The notes below the pieces were generated by a model. The model saw only the letters and a program-made list of their open reading frames with translations, was not told the DNA's origin and searched no databases. A DNA stretch of 44,955 nt from Pseudomonadota bacterium (GTDB taxonomy: Bacteria; Pseudomonadota; Gammaproteobacteria; Steroidobacterales; Steroidobacteraceae), in the NCBI GenBank assembly GCA_018261655.1, contig JAGTSG010000013.1:1-44955 (forward strand), in the 5' to 3' direction. A program made the position numbers and the translations under genes. Below are positions 43,878-44,955 of the stretch, piece after piece (position 1 is the stretch's first letter; each line of letters starts with the position of its first letter).

Positions 43878-44955
43878 ATGTCCACCGCGTTCTTCTGGAT
43901 CTTCGTGATGCTGCTGGCGCTCGGGATGCCGGTGGTGTTCGCACTGCTGGTGGGCCCCGGCCTGAGCCTCGTCATGGACGAGCAGCAGCAGTACTTCCCG
44001 GCGCTGCTCTCTCGGCTCTACAACGGCATCGACAGCTTCCCGCTGCTCGCGGTGCCGTTCTTCATCCTGGCCGGTGAACTGATGAACTCCGGCGGCATCA
44101 CCGAGCGGATCGTTCGCTTCAGCCAGTCGCTCGTCGGTCACGTCCGCGGCGGCCTGGCCCAGGTCAACATCCTCTCCTCGATGCTGTTCGCCGGTATCTC
44201 CGGTTCGGCGGTGGCCGACGCCTCGGCCATCGGCAAGATGATGGTCCCGGCCATGGAGCGCAACGGATACAGCCGCGCCTTCGCCGCCGCGGTGACCGCC
44301 GCCGCGGCCGTGATCGGCCCGATCATCCCGCCGTCCGGGATCATGATCCTCTACGGCTTCGTCATGAACGTCTCGATCGGCGCCTTGTTTGCCGGCGGAA
44401 TCGTGCCTGGCATCATGATCGGGCTCGCCCTGATGACCGTCACGCGGCTGCTCGCCCGGCGCTATAACCTGCCGATAGCCTCGCGCAAGGCCACCTGGCG
44501 CGAGCGCGGGCGCTCGCTGCGCGGCGCCTCGCTCGCGCTGCTCATGCCATTCATCCTCCTCGGCGGCATGCTCGGCGGCATCTTCACGGCCACCGAGGCA
44601 GCCGCCGTCGCCGCAGCCTACGCGCTCGTCGTCACACGGTTCGTGCTGCGCACGCTGTCGTTCGCCGACATGCGGCACGTGTTCATCGCCACGGCCGTGC
44701 AATCGGGGGTGATCCTCATGCTGGTCGGTGCGGCGGTCACCTTCGGCTGGCTGGTCACCGTCTCCGGCATGGCCGAGCGCATGGCGGCGTTGCTGGTGGG
44801 CATCACCGACGACCCGCTGCTGCTGCTGCTGCTGCTCAACCTGCTGCTGTTCCTGATCGGCATGTTCCTCGACGCCGGGCCGGCCATCCTGATCCTCGGA
44901 CCCGTGCTCGCGCCGATCTTCACGACGCTGGGCGTGGACCCGGTGCACTTTGCGC
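43878..44955 (+). CDS. TRAP transporter large permease (DctM-type), partial
   Basis: About 359 codons are visible and the gene runs off the end of the window. The N-terminus is AFFWIFVMLLALGMPVVFALLVGPG, and typical DctM segments follow: YNGIDSFPLLAVPFFILAGELMNSGGIT, SSMLFAGISGSAVADASAIG, AAAVIGPIIPPSG, and FTATEAAAVAAAYAL. Normal family length is about 425 residues, so some 65 residues are missing. It is the membrane subunit that carries the substrate with sodium. The periplasmic binding protein gene, needed for uptake, is not in the window and is probably downstream, as may be a sulfolactaldehyde dehydrogenase. Confidence 0.9.
   Translation, partial: MSTAFFWIFVMLLALGMPVVFALLVGPGLSLVMDEQQQYFPALLSRLYNGIDSFPLLAVPFFILAGELMNSGGITERIVRFSQSLVGHVRGGLAQVNILSSMLFAGISGSAVADASAIGKMMVPAMERNGYSRAFAAAVTAAAAVIGPIIPPSGIMILYGFVMNVSIGALFAGGIVPGIMIGLALMTVTRLLARRYNLPIASRKATWRERGRSLRGASLALLMPFILLGGMLGGIFTATEAAAVAAAYALVVTRFVLRTLSFADMRHVFIATAVQSGVILMLVGAAVTFGWLVTVSGMAERMAALLVGITDDPLLLLLLLNLLLFLIGMFLDAGPAILILGPVLAPIFTTLGVDPVHFA

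Noticed and set aside
43119-44948. A long open frame on the minus strand (about 610 codons) over the TRAP genes.
   Set aside because: It is opposite to clear DctQ and DctM genes; its composition (very rich in His, Gln, Arg, Asp, Glu) is that of antisense translation of GC-rich coding DNA.

Overview
The window is a GC-rich (roughly 70 percent), densely coded bacterial chromosome segment. Short or overlapping (ATGA) gene junctions, TolC/RND and ABC-type envelope pumps, a UrcA-family protein, a DUF938 methyltransferase, DUF2946, DUF3014, DUF808 and a two-domain GFA protein point to a gammaproteobacterium, perhaps near the Steroidobacterales/Nevskiales/Xanthomonadales. That placement is an inference from gene content. 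I saw no tRNA, rRNA, CRISPR array, insertion sequence or phage gene.

Left part (1-13.0 kb): an edge fragment and a DUF2946 protein on the minus strand; then a TetR regulator followed by a complete tripartite RND pump (TolC-like channel, lipoprotein adaptor, RND permease); a YSC84-family secreted protein; a strong hairpin terminator; and a minus-strand unit of a three-domain YbaY-NlpE-META protein, a MacA-like adaptor and a MacB-like permease. The permease has lost an internal segment and its reading frame, and no ATPase gene lies nearby. A rhomboid protease lies upstream of this unit.

Middle part (13.3-30.7 kb): mostly housekeeping and accessory single genes: a tandem GFA protein, a cation diffusion facilitator, a thioredoxin-like protein, a DUF938 methyltransferase, an acyltransferase, an AarF/ABC1-type kinase overlapping a DHRS12-like dehydrogenase, a ThDP enzyme, a DOMON-like protein overlapping a NamZ/DUF1343 muramidase, small membrane proteins, a LytS/LytTR two-component pair, UrcA, cysteine synthase, a DUF808 membrane protein and a GST.

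Right part (30.8-45.0 kb): the most notable region, a divergent sulfosugar catabolic locus. To the left from an AT-rich operator-like region run suyA-suyB-comC/slcD-slcC-glpD-glpK. To the right run a GntR/HutC regulator, a PfkB sugar kinase, a LacD/YihT-type aldolase, a fucose-isomerase-family sugar isomerase (broken in this sequence), a GH31 alpha-glycosidase and a TRAP transporter that runs off the window. Read together this predicts: uptake by TRAP; hydrolysis of sulfoquinovosyl glycerol by GH31 to sulfoquinovose plus glycerol; isomerisation, phosphorylation and aldol cleavage to DHAP and sulfolactaldehyde; oxidation to (S)-sulfolactate (enzyme not in the window); inversion through sulfopyruvate by SlcC and ComC/SlcD; and release of sulfite and pyruvate by SuyAB. 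GlpK and GlpD would take the glycerol to DHAP. This would be one locus that does both sulfoglycolysis and desulfonation, jobs often split between organisms. The sulfolactate half is strongly supported by sequence; the sulfoquinovose half is an inference from family and context.
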